The notes under the pieces are model-generated. The model did not search any database. It was not told the DNA's origin and was given only the letters and a program-made list of their open reading frames with translations. Made by a program: the position numbers and the translations under genes. A stretch of DNA of 16,629 nt, taken from NCBI GenBank assembly GCA_003158365.1, contig PMIW01000047.1, forward strand, positions 1 to 16,629, read 5' to 3'. The stretch comes from Ignavibacteriota bacterium. Its GTDB lineage: Bacteria; Bacteroidota; Ignavibacteria; Tepidaquicellales; Tepidaquicellaceae. Below are positions 7,274-14,866 of the stretch, piece by piece (within the stretch, counting starts at the first letter, position 1; every line of letters starts with the position of its first letter).

Positions 7274-8518
7274 TTATTCCTTATTTATCCGGATTTTAAT
7301 GATTTTTGAAAAAACATAAAGTATAATTGCGAAAAAAAGCGGATAAACCAGGGCAGTATATCTTGCTACAGCAGCAGCAAGTGAAATTCCGCCGAGATAT
7401 ACAAACGAAAACAGTATTATGAATGAAAATTCATACGGAAACTTTTTCCTGTATTTAATCAAGACACCGATAGAGATAAAAAGGAAAGAAAATAAAAACA
7501 TATTCGGAAGAATGAAGAAATAAGTATCCGGTTTTTGAAGCGAATATGAAAAAGGATAATTGAACATTAACCGTCCAAGACCTACAAACCAGTTACTAAC
7601 AAACTTTCCCGGATGATTTTTAAAATGCTCGATTCCAAGTTCCTTGAATTTTTCATCTTTATCGAGCGCTTTCATATTTGCGGTTTCACTTAATACATCT
7701 TTATGATTCTGCATTGCCTGCGGATTGTCTTCATAAATATTATTCCCGAACCAGTCACCGTATTCGCCTGCAAATGGAGTTGTCGAATGATATATGTTTA
7801 CCCCGCCCCTGTTTGACCAGAAAAACATTTTACCGGTCAGGTTATATGTATATAACAGGTAAGGCAGACAAAAAACAAACGCAAGCACAAAAGCAATAAG
7901 GGATATTTTAACACGGATTTTATCTTTTGGAAATACATAAAACAAAATTAAAATAATTATGCACGCTACAATAGCATAACCGAAAATAGCCTTTGTGAGT
8001 GCAAGATACGCCAGTGCAAATGCAAGTGCAATTATTTTTTTGTAATTAATTTCTTTGTTTTTTAAAAGGAAGTATGAGTAATAAAAAATAATAGCAATCA
8101 TCATACATGAAAGCGGTTCGCTGTTCGCATAAAAAAGCTGCCTGATATATGGCGGCCAGAGACCAAGCAAAAAGGCAAATAGTAATGCACGCTTCTCTTC
8201 GGCAAAAGTAATCGTAATTTTAAAAAATAAAATAATGGCTGTAAAATAAAATACAGCATTAAATAATTTTATCAATATAACAGGGAAATGCAGGATACTG
8301 AACAGGGCTAAAATCACGGGGTAACCGGGTTCCCACCAGATATTAATATCGCTTTTATCGGTATAAAATCCATGCGTGATATTATCCGCATACATTGCAT
8401 AGCCTGCTTCATCACCGATTAAATTACGATTTGCAAATAATAATATAATTAATATGTATATTGCCAATAATATAAATAATACGGCAGGAATTCCCCTGAA
8501 TTTTTTATTTGTTATCAT
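7274..8518 (-). CDS. GT-C membrane glycosyltransferase (family 39 / ArnT-PMT-like)
   Basis: A 414-residue integral membrane protein with about ten hydrophobic spans. After the first span comes a periplasmic acidic motif, GDEAGYAMYA (Asp36-Glu37), followed by WWEPGYPV. This is the arrangement of the catalytic first loop in GT-C enzymes that use polyprenyl-phosphate sugars. A soluble loop (~residues 230-310, between SNRGG and the HFKNHPGKF segment) separates the two membrane halves, and HPGKF is a recurrent motif in GT39-type proteins. Such enzymes move a sugar from a lipid carrier to lipid A, glycan or protein on the outer face of the inner membrane. The acceptor cannot be told from sequence. 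It is divergent from a GT2 that could make its donor. The start at 8518 has no strong Shine-Dalgarno sequence. Confidence 0.8.
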   Translation of the reverse strand: MITNKKFRGIPAVLFILLAIYILIILLFANRNLIGDEAGYAMYADNITHGFYTDKSDINIWWEPGYPVILALFSILHFPVILIKLFNAVFYFTAIILFFKITITFAEEKRALLFAFLLGLWPPYIRQLFYANSEPLSCMMIAIIFYYSYFLLKNKEINYKKIIALAFALAYLALTKAIFGYAIVACIIILILFYVFPKDKIRVKISLIAFVLAFVFCLPYLLYTYNLTGKMFFWSNRGGVNIYHSTTPFAGEYGDWFGNNIYEDNPQAMQNHKDVLSETANMKALDKDEKFKELGIEHFKNHPGKFVSNWFVGLGRLMFNYPFSYSLQKPDTYFFILPNMFLFSFLFISIGVLIKYRKKFPYEFSFIILFSFVYLGGISLAAAVARYTALVYPLFFAIILYVFSKIIKIRINKE

Positions 8519-8710
8519 ACCTGATTTTAAGCCTGAACCAGATGTTTCCTAATATTTATAAAAGTAGATTAATTCATCTAATATCAAACAATTAATTTAA
8601 AAAATCAATTATATTTTATACACTTTAAATGTAATATAAGTTAGTTAATGAAATTATTATATTATTTGCATTATCCCGGAAAAACAGCGGAAAAGACAAA
8701 AATTTAAATA

Positions 8711-9784
8711 ATGCTTAACAAAGAAGAGAATAACAAAAAATTTAAACGCAGGTTTTTTAACAAGAAAAGAATGCAAAACAGGGAGGGATTCAGAGACAGG
8801 CAAAATCCCAACGGAACCGAGCAGGAAAATCAGGAATTAAGAAAGCTGATTTCTGCGGAACAAATGCTTTCCGTGGTAATTCCGCTTTACAACGAAGAAG
8901 ATTCCCTGATGGAGCTTTCATTATCTTTAAAAAGGGTTTTTGATTTGTTAAGATGCAATTACGAAGTGATTTTTATAGATGACGGCAGTACGGACAGTTC
9001 TTTTGAAAAAATAAAAGAGATAAACAAAAGAAACAGCCGTTACCATTGCATTAAGCTAAGAAGGAACTACGGCAAGTCAGCGGCGCTTTCGGCTGGATTC
9101 AGGGAAGCAAAAGGCGATATTGTAATTACAATGGATGCCGACCTTCAGGATGACCCGAATGAAATTCCCGAACTGATAAAAGCAATTAACTCGGGATATG
9201 ACCTTGTATCGGGCTGGAAGAAAGTTAGATATGACCCGTTCATAAAGAGGCACACATCCAAGATTTTCAATTATTTCACATCGAAAGTCTCAGGTGTAAG
9301 ACTGCACGATTTCAACTGCGGATTAAAAGCTTACAGAAAAGATGTTGTAAAATCGGTTAAGGTGTACGGCGAAATGCACAGGTACATTCCCGCGCTCGCT
9401 CACTTAATGGGATTCAAGGTTACGGAAAAAGTTGTAAAGCATCACGCTCGTAAATTCGGAGTTACAAAATTCGGAGCAAACAGGTTCCTCAACGGATTTT
9501 TCGATTTGCTTACAGTCGCATTTACGAATAAGTTTATAAAGAAACCACTGCATTTATTCGGTACGATGGGAATTATTTTTTCACTGGCAGGATTTTTGAT
9601 TACACTTTATCTTACTATTCTGAAATTTTTCGGAAATGAATCAATAAGCAACAGGCCATTATTCCTGGTAGGGATATTATTAATCATAGTAGGCTTTCAG
9701 TCTTTTTCACTCGGTTTGATAGCCGAAATGATTACCAAATCGAGCCACCGTGATGATGACGTATTTATAGAAACCACCTTATAA
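8711..9784 (+). CDS. GT2 glycosyltransferase, polyprenyl-phosphate sugar synthase type
   Basis: A 357-residue protein with a cytoplasmic GT-A domain and two C-terminal membrane spans (~281-307 and ~315-341), as in GtrB/ArnC/DPM1-type enzymes that join a nucleotide sugar to undecaprenyl phosphate. Visible motifs: SVVIPLYNEEDSL (54-66), IDDGSTD (89-95), MDADLQDDP (141-149, metal-binding DxD) and the later GLKAYRKDV. Residues 1-51 are an unusual, very basic and polar tail (KKFKRRFFNKKRM...) absent from typical members. A second possible start is Met52 (nt 8864), directly before the catalytic domain. The first gene of a plus-strand series leading into lpxA (24-nt gap), it lies opposite a GT-C transferase that could use its product. 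Sugar specificity is unknown. Confidence 0.87.
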   Translation: MLNKEENNKKFKRRFFNKKRMQNREGFRDRQNPNGTEQENQELRKLISAEQMLSVVIPLYNEEDSLMELSLSLKRVFDLLRCNYEVIFIDDGSTDSSFEKIKEINKRNSRYHCIKLRRNYGKSAALSAGFREAKGDIVITMDADLQDDPNEIPELIKAINSGYDLVSGWKKVRYDPFIKRHTSKIFNYFTSKVSGVRLHDFNCGLKAYRKDVVKSVKVYGEMHRYIPALAHLMGFKVTEKVVKHHARKFGVTKFGANRFLNGFFDLLTVAFTNKFIKKPLHLFGTMGIIFSLAGFLITLYLTILKFFGNESISNRPLFLVGILLIIVGFQSFSLGLIAEMITKSSHRDDDVFIETTL

Positions 9785-9808
9785 AAATAAGAATTAAATA
9801 ATCAGAGT

Positions 9809-10567
9809 TTGAATACAGTAAGTAAAAAAGCACAGATTGGAAATAATGTTACAATCGGAGAATACACAGTTATTAAAGATGATGTTATAATCGGAGATAA
9901 CGTGGAAATTGCTTCCAATGTAATAATAGATAACGGGGCAAGAATTTCCGCGAATGTTAAAATTCATCACGGAGCAGTTATCTCGACCATTCCGCAGGAT
10001 TTAAAATTCAAAGGCGAAATTACGACTCTGGAAATCGGCGAGGGAACTATTGTGCGTGAGTATGCAACCCTGAACAGGGGAACAAAGGTCACCAATAAAA
10101 CAGTAATCGGAAAAAACTGTCTTTTCATGGCATACTCGCACGTTGCACACGATTGTGTTATAGGGGATAATGTAATACTTGCAAACAGCGTGAATCTGGG
10201 AGGACACGTAAAGATTGACGACTGGGCGATAGTCGGCGGTATTACAGGCGTGCACCAGTTTACAAGAATAGGCAAGCACGTTATAATAGCTTCAAATTCC
10301 AGAGTTTCTAAAGATGTACCTCCCTATATAACAGCAGGTAACCTGCCTTTAAAGTTTGAAGGATTGAATTTAATCGGTTTGAGAAGAAGAGGTTTTTCCA
10401 ATAACCAGATAAATAAAATTGATGCCGCTTATAATACTATTTACAAGTCGGGACTAAATGTAAGCATGGCAGTAGAGGAATTAAAAAAAGAGAAAAATTT
10501 AATTCCTGAGGTAAAAGAAATAATAGACTTTATCGGGTCAAGCGAGAGAGGAATAATTCAGGATTAG
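9809..10567 (+). CDS. lpxA: UDP-N-acetylglucosamine O-acyltransferase
   Basis: First enzyme of lipid A synthesis; it transfers a hydroxyacyl chain from acyl carrier protein to UDP-GlcNAc. The 252 residues begin with left-handed beta-helix hexapeptide repeats (IGNNVTIGEYTVI...). The active site AYSHVAHDC has His111 and the catalytic His114 (His125 in E. coli), followed by NLGGHV. The LpxA-specific C-terminus VHQFTRIGKH, PPYITAGNLPLKFEGLN and GLRRRGF is intact. The start is a TTG at 9809 (GAGTTTGAATACAG), chosen because no ATG in frame precedes the first repeat and the length then fits the family. lpxC, lpxD and fabZ, often linked to lpxA, are not in the window. The CYTH gene follows after 3 nt. 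Confidence 0.95.
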   Translation: MNTVSKKAQIGNNVTIGEYTVIKDDVIIGDNVEIASNVIIDNGARISANVKIHHGAVISTIPQDLKFKGEITTLEIGEGTIVREYATLNRGTKVTNKTVIGKNCLFMAYSHVAHDCVIGDNVILANSVNLGGHVKIDDWAIVGGITGVHQFTRIGKHVIIASNSRVSKDVPPYITAGNLPLKFEGLNLIGLRRRGFSNNQINKIDAAYNTIYKSGLNVSMAVEELKKEKNLIPEVKEIIDFIGSSERGIIQD

Positions 10568-10570
10568 AAT

Positions 10571-11125
10571 ATGCGGAAAAACTATGAACTGAAAGTCATA
10601 CTGAATAATTACGATGTGGCTAAATGGAAAGCCGAAAGCTATATACACAGGTTTAAGGACAAGCATCATTTTCTGGAAAAGCAAAAAGATATATATTACT
10701 ATAAAGTAGGCGGAAAGAGATTAAAGCTCAGAATTATAAACGGTGGAACAGGACATCTTGTTTATTATGACAGAAAAGATACAACGAATAAGAGGGTTTC
10801 GAAATATTTATTATCGGATACGGGAAATCCTTTTGAGCTGGATAAAATTTTAAGGAAGTTTTTTAAGGTACAACTTGTTGTAAATAAGACGAGAGAGATT
10901 TATACCGTAAAAAATCTGAGAATCCATCTCGACAGGATTCAGGGAGCAGGGATATTCATGGAATTTGAAATTATTTATAATTCTCTGGACGAGGCAAAAA
11001 TACTGATGAAAGAGCTGATGAAACATTTTAATATCAAAAGAGGTGATTTTATAAAAAATTCTTATTCGGATTTAATTTTAAAGAAAAAAAACAAAAAAAA
11101 TGCCATCAACAGTAAGACAGGATGA
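10571..11125 (+). CDS. CYTH-domain protein (triphosphate-tunnel / CyaB-like)
   Basis: A 184-residue soluble protein of the CYTH superfamily, whose members bind triphosphates or long-chain phosphates in a beta-tunnel (class IV adenylate cyclase, thiamine triphosphatase, inorganic triphosphatase). The N-terminus reads NYELKVIL (4-11), so only the Glu6-Leu-Lys8 half of the usual ExExK is present and the first Glu is Asn4. Later strands fit the fold: KRLKLRII, LVYYDRKD, a LDRIQGAGIFMEFE strand with glycine-rich turn, and a helical segment after it. The lysine-rich C-terminus is encoded by long A-runs and overlaps panB. The substrate cannot be assigned. It sits 3 nt after lpxA and overlaps panB by 26 nt, so the genes are translationally linked. 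Confidence 0.8.
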   Translation: MRKNYELKVILNNYDVAKWKAESYIHRFKDKHHFLEKQKDIYYYKVGGKRLKLRIINGGTGHLVYYDRKDTTNKRVSKYLLSDTGNPFELDKILRKFFKVQLVVNKTREIYTVKNLRIHLDRIQGAGIFMEFEIIYNSLDEAKILMKELMKHFNIKRGDFIKNSYSDLILKKKNKKNAINSKTG

Positions 11126-11924
11126 ATTCCGCCACATAACCACCAAGGTGCTTTACATGATGAAGCAGACGGGTGAAAAAATCACGATGCTGACAGCCTA
11201 CGATTTTCTTACGGGGAAATTTCTGGATGCGGCAGGAATAGAGATGATTTTGGTCGGGGATTCGCTAAGCAACGTGATACAGGGAAACGAAACAACACTG
11301 CCCGTAACACTGGAACAGATGATTTACCACACCAAGATTGTAAAGAAAGCCGTTGAAAGGGCAATGGTAATTGCAGATATGACTTTCATGAGTTACCAGG
11401 TAGGCGTTAACGAGGCAATACAGAATTGCGGAAGAGTGATGAAAGAAACGGGATGCGATGCAATAAAAATGGAAGGCGGGGCTTATCTGTCCGAAACAGT
11501 CAGAAGGCTTGTAGAAATCGGCATTCCGGTGATGGGACATCTCGGATTGACGCCGCAGTCAATAAATAAATTCGGAAGCTACAAAACGCGTGGAACGGAT
11601 AAAGACGAAGCACAGCAAATATACGAAGATGCAATTGCGCTGGAAAAAGCAGGATGTTTTTCAATCGTGCTTGAAAAAATTCCTTCATCGCTCGGGAAAA
11701 AAATATCGAAGGCACTCAAGATTCCGACAATCGGAATAGGTGCAGGAGAATTCTGCGACGGGCAGGTACTTGTAACGCACGATATGCTCGGAATGATAGA
11801 AGAGTTCAAACCGCGTTTCGTAAGGAAATATATGAACCTTGCTTCGGACATGAAAGATGCATTCAGAAGATATATTAAAGATGTGAAGGATGATAAGTTT
11901 CCGACGAAGGATGAAAGCTACTAA
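11100..11924 (+). CDS. panB: 3-methyl-2-oxobutanoate hydroxymethyltransferase
   Basis: First committed step of pantothenate/CoA synthesis: transfers a hydroxymethyl group from 5,10-methylene-tetrahydrofolate to 2-oxoisovalerate, giving ketopantoate. The 274-residue protein keeps all key positions: MLTAYDF (30-36), VGDSLSNVIQG (metal Asp54), ADMTFMSYQ (metal Asp93), KMEGG (Lys123, Glu125), GHLGLTPQS (His147), VLEKIP (catalytic Glu192) and IGIGAGEFCDGQVLV. The common GM after VGDSL is SN here. Its ATG lies inside the CYTH gene, in a 26-nt overlap rich in A-runs, consistent with translational coupling. panC and panD are not in the window. A 9-bp tandem repeat begins right at its stop codon. Confidence 0.96.
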   Translation: MPSTVRQDEFRHITTKVLYMMKQTGEKITMLTAYDFLTGKFLDAAGIEMILVGDSLSNVIQGNETTLPVTLEQMIYHTKIVKKAVERAMVIADMTFMSYQVGVNEAIQNCGRVMKETGCDAIKMEGGAYLSETVRRLVEIGIPVMGHLGLTPQSINKFGSYKTRGTDKDEAQQIYEDAIALEKAGCFSIVLEKIPSSLGKKISKALKIPTIGIGAGEFCDGQVLVTHDMLGMIEEFKPRFVRKYMNLASDMKDAFRRYIKDVKDDKFPTKDESY

Positions 11925-11957
11925 TATCACTGATTACGCTGATTACATTGATTGCAC
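11922..11957. repeat. Four degenerate 9-bp tandem units after panB
   Basis: Units TAATATCAC, TGATTACGC, TGATTACAT and TGATTGCAC follow head to tail, the first overlapping the panB stop codon, then a partial TGA. Two GAAGTTA(A/T) units (11963-11978) come next, so most of the panB-macro gap is short-period repeat. No terminator or coding signal is evident here. Confidence 0.65.
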
Positions 11958-12028
11958 TGAAAGAAGTTAAGAAGTTATGAAAAAGTAGTTAGTAGATAAT
12001 AGGTGTTATTTAGAAAAAATGCAGGAAA

Positions 12029-12535
12029 ATGGACAAAAGAATTTCTGTTATAATTGGTGATATAACGAAGCAAACCACAGATGCGATTGTAAATGCCGCA
12101 AACACGAGCCTGCTCGGCGGCGGCGGAGTTGACGGTGCGATTCACCGCGGGGCAGGTCCGCCGCTTCTCGAAGAATGCAGAACTCTCAACGGCTGCGCGA
12201 CAGGAGAAGCAAAAATCACAAAAGGATATAATTTAAAAGCAAAATATGTTATTCATACCGTTGGTCCAATCTGGAACAGCGGAAAAAACAACGAAGAAGA
12301 AATACTTGCGGACTGTTATAAAAACTCTTTATCTCTTGCGATAAAAAATAAAATTACATCAATCTCTTTTCCGTCAATAAGCACGGGCATTTACAGGTTT
12401 CCAACCGATAAGGCTTCTAAAATTGCACTCAAAGAAATCAACAGTTTTCTAAAGAAAGACAAAACTCTGCAAAGTATTGTTATCGTTTGCTTCGATAAAA
12501 ACACTTACGATATATATTTATCTCATTTCGACTGA
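12029..12535 (+). CDS. Macro-domain O-acetyl-ADP-ribose / ADP-ribosyl hydrolase
   Basis: A 168-residue single macro domain of the MacroD/YmdB type, which binds ADP-ribose and hydrolyses O-acetyl-ADP-ribose or mono-ADP-ribosyl-glutamate/aspartate. Motifs: VIIGDIT (7-13), IVNAANTSL (20-28), GGGGVDGAIHRGAGPPL (30-46), ATGEAKIT, and the C-terminal FPSISTGIYRFP diphosphate loop. Asn25 and Asp35 coincide with the catalytic residues of E. coli YmdB. HRGAG replaces the more common HRAAG. No transmembrane or signal sequence is present, so it is cytosolic. An AGGA sequence lies 5' of the ATG at 12029; another ATG at 12019 is out of frame. It precedes a PPP-type phosphatase by 48 nt on the same strand. 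No sirtuin or ADP-ribosyltransferase partner is visible here. Confidence 0.93.
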   Translation: MDKRISVIIGDITKQTTDAIVNAANTSLLGGGGVDGAIHRGAGPPLLEECRTLNGCATGEAKITKGYNLKAKYVIHTVGPIWNSGKNNEEEILADCYKNSLSLAIKNKITSISFPSISTGIYRFPTDKASKIALKEINSFLKKDKTLQSIVIVCFDKNTYDIYLSHFD

Positions 12536-12583
12536 AATATTCTAAACTTGCAATAAAAATTTTTTTGTGTTAAATTTTGTGTA

Positions 12584-13243
12584 ATGATAAGTAAAGATTA
12601 CATCGGGGTAATCGGGGACATACACGGTTGCATAAAAACACTTCAGGCAGTTCACAAAAAACTATCGGCATACGCGGATGAAATATATACAGTCGGAGAT
12701 TTAATAGACCGCGGTCCTTCTTCAAAAGATGTTGTGCAGTACTGCATAGATAATGAAATCAAGCTTACAAAGGGAAACCACGAGGATATGCTGATAAATG
12801 CAATCGAGCATCCAAGCGAATTTAATATTTATATGCATTACCGCAACGGCGGAATAAAGACTGCAAAATCGTATATCGGCAGTTTCGAAATAGATGATTT
12901 CATAAAATATTTCGACGAAATGAAATCTTTGGGGCATCACGAATTTATGATACACCTCCCGCTCTCTTATGAATTTCCGAAAGTAGTAATCTCACACGCC
13001 GGGATTATCGAAGGAGGTGACAGAGAAACAATTCTCTGGAATAAAACCACACCGCTCCAGAATCTCGATAAACTGCAAATCATAGGTCATACGCCAATCA
13101 GAAGCTACAAGTATTATGAAGATTATTATATTAATATAGACACAGGATGTGTTTATGACAATAAATTAACGGGAATAGTTGTGGATATTCATACGGGAAA
13201 AGTTATAAACTCGGTCGAAGAATATTGCAAAGATAAGATTTAA
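12584..13243 (+). CDS. PPP-family metallophosphoesterase (serine/threonine phosphatase-like)
   Basis: A 219-residue cytosolic phosphatase with all PPP motifs in order: GDIHG (11-15), GDLIDRG (38-44), GNHED (64-68), SHAG (His138) and GHTP (168-171). Together these bind a two-metal centre. The YRNGGIKT segment (86-93) matches the NGG-T motif seen in bacterial PrpA and phage lambda phosphatases, and the size fits that small class, so protein phosphatase or symmetric-type diadenosine polyphosphatase activity are both possible. It lies 48 nt after the macro-domain gene and probably shares its transcript; a box TAAATTTTG just before the ATG (12571-12579) resembles the Bacteroidota -7 element but would give an almost leaderless mRNA. 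The substrate is unknown. Confidence 0.88.
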   Translation: MISKDYIGVIGDIHGCIKTLQAVHKKLSAYADEIYTVGDLIDRGPSSKDVVQYCIDNEIKLTKGNHEDMLINAIEHPSEFNIYMHYRNGGIKTAKSYIGSFEIDDFIKYFDEMKSLGHHEFMIHLPLSYEFPKVVISHAGIIEGGDRETILWNKTTPLQNLDKLQIIGHTPIRSYKYYEDYYINIDTGCVYDNKLTGIVVDIHTGKVINSVEEYCKDKI

Positions 13244-13288
13244 TGTTAAATTGCAAATTATAGATGTTAAATTGAGAGCATTTTTTCT

Positions 13289-13314
13289 CGTTACCAAGCT
13301 CAAGCTTGGTAACG
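13289..13314. repeat. Near-perfect 12-bp palindrome, possible terminator or dispersed element
   Basis: Arms CGTTACCAAGCT (13289-13300) and AGCTTGGTAACG (13303-13314) are exactly complementary around a 2-nt CA spacer. On the plus strand a T-rich stretch (AATTTTTGTTTTAAC) follows about 5 nt later, so it could end the phosphatase transcript, and it lies between convergent genes. A 2-nt loop is too tight for a normal hairpin, so the tip must open. An 11-bp direct repeat (ATGTTAAATTG at 13243-13253 and 13264-13274) lies upstream. Confidence 0.6.
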
Positions 13315-13361
13315 CAAGAATTTTTGTTTTAACAGAATAAATTTCTTTGTGTCGATTCTTT

Positions 13362-14816
13362 TTATGGACTTACCACCTCTCTTTTATATTCTCCCTCGGA
13401 AATATTTAGTGCTGTTATGTATGCAAGCCGTACGATTTTTTCGAATAAATTCTGATTCAGCGTTTCGGGCAAATCCGAAGGCAGATGCAGGTGCTTGTAG
13501 CTGTTAGTGGTTACGAAGTACAGGCACGGAATTCCTTTTTGGTGGAAAGGTGTTGCGTCAGCTCCGCCGCCGTTCCAGGTATTGGTTACCATTTGTTTCG
13601 TATAGAGGGAATCCAGTCCGCGCGTAATTTTCCAGAGTTCGGGAGCGCTCAGTCCGTTGCCGATATGTATGCTGTCGCCGAAAGCAATGCAATCGAGATT
13701 TATCATTGCAGAAACTTTTTCAAGCGGAACCAATGGATGCTCTGCGAAATATGTAGAGCCGAATAAACCTGTCTCTTCGTTTGAAAATAATATAAATATA
13801 ATCGAGCGTTTTGGTTTTATTTTTGAGTGAACAAAATCCCTTGCCATTTCCAGCACAGCCGAAGAGCCCGATGCATTATCATTTGCGCCGGGAAAATATA
13901 TTTCATCTGCCTGCGAGCCGACATGGTCGAGATGAGCACCGACAATTACTTAATCATCTTCTTCTCCTTCGAGCATTCCGACTACATTCATCGTGTTCCT
14001 GTCTTTTTCGAATTTTGCGTTTATGTCGAGTTCGGCATCGGTTTTTATATCAAATGATTTCGGCGTTTTAAGAGAATCAATTTCGGTCTGCAGTTCTTTT
14101 AAAGTAAAAGGAGAATTTTTCAGTAATTCTGTTGCAGCATCTATGTCGATCTGAAGCATCGGGAAAGTGCTTATATATTTTCCTTCACCGTCCAATGTGC
14201 TGCCGATGGGCTTTTGAGGGTTTGCGTCATTTGGTTTCGATACAAATAAAATTGCAAGCGCGCCTTTTTCGAATGCGATATTTTCCCTGAATCTAAGCGA
14301 TGCATTCCAGTTCTTCTCGTCAATTTTCCACGAAGGCACCTGCTTAAACATCAGGACGATTTTCCCTTTCACGTCTATATTTGCATAATCATCATAGTCC
14401 GCCTCTGAATACCCGTATCCGCAGAAAACGACATGGGCTATGAAATGTCCGGAGCCCGTGAATCCGCGGCAGACAAAGTCTTTTCCGAGTTTGAACTGTT
14501 TAATTTCTTTACCGTTTTCAATCTGGCTGAACTTGCAGGGAGCAATTATATCATTATACTCGATTTTAAAATTCTGGAAGTAACTTTTATTCCCGAGCGG
14601 TTTCAGTCCGAGCTTTGAAAATTCTCCTGCCATATATTCGGCGGCTTTGTAGAATCCCTTGCTTCCGCTGAGTCTTCCCTTAAGTTCTTTGGATGCAAGG
14701 AAAGAATCGGTTTTCATTAAATTTGTTTTCGAAATAAAAGAAAAGCCTGTTGTATCCTGAGAAAATGCGGTTTGGAAGAACAGGAAGATTATAAGACAAA
14801 GTATAGTGTTTTTCAT
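13362..14816 (-). pseudogene. M28-family metallopeptidase, interrupted by one in-frame stop
   Basis: 485 codons in a single frame encode an exported zinc aminopeptidase-like protein, broken by TAA at codon 289. Residues 1-19 form a signal peptide (TILCLIIFLFFQTAFS). Next are the M28 N-terminal helices (LKGRLSGSKGFYKAAEYMAGEF) and a PA-type inserted domain. Then NVVGMLEGEEDD-stop-VIVGAHLDHVG: in this family a Tyr is usual at the stop, so TAT or TAC to TAA is the simplest event. All zinc ligands lie after the stop: His295, Asp313 (GANDNASG), Glu347-Glu348 (SNEETGLFGS), Asp375 and His444. The first part alone would be a 288-residue secreted, inactive protein; the remainder has an in-frame GTG at 13856, downstream of two ligands. 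No frameshift or other lesion is seen, so this is a recent nonsense mutation, a sequencing error or read-through. Confidence 0.88.
13950..13952 (-). other. In-frame TAA that interrupts the M28 peptidase
   Basis: The same reading frame continues uninterrupted on both sides: GEEDD before, VIVGAHLDHVG after. The codon stands at the place occupied by Tyr or similar in the family motif preceding VVVGAHYD. Confidence 0.9.
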
Positions 14817-14866
14817 AATTATATATTTAAAGAAAATTAATTTATTTATATTTTATCATCAATAAT

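Noticed and set aside
12548..12579. Bacteroidota-type promoter (TTG ... TAAATTTTG) for the phosphatase gene
   Set aside because: One base longer than the TAnnTTTG consensus and almost touching the ATG; too weak to list as a feature.
13362..13856. A separate 164-residue M28-like gene starting at GTG 13856
   Set aside because: The same frame continues upstream through GAHLDHVG and GANDNASG to the TAA at 13950, so this is the 3' part of one interrupted gene and not an independent gene.
13950..13952. Recoded stop (selenocysteine or pyrrolysine)
   Set aside because: The codon is TAA, not TGA or TAG, and no insertion element is evident; many genes in the window end normally in TAA.
13811..14071. 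Plus-strand frames across the M28 break
   Set aside because: Low-complexity His/Cys-rich translations without motifs, opposite a recognisable peptidase gene.
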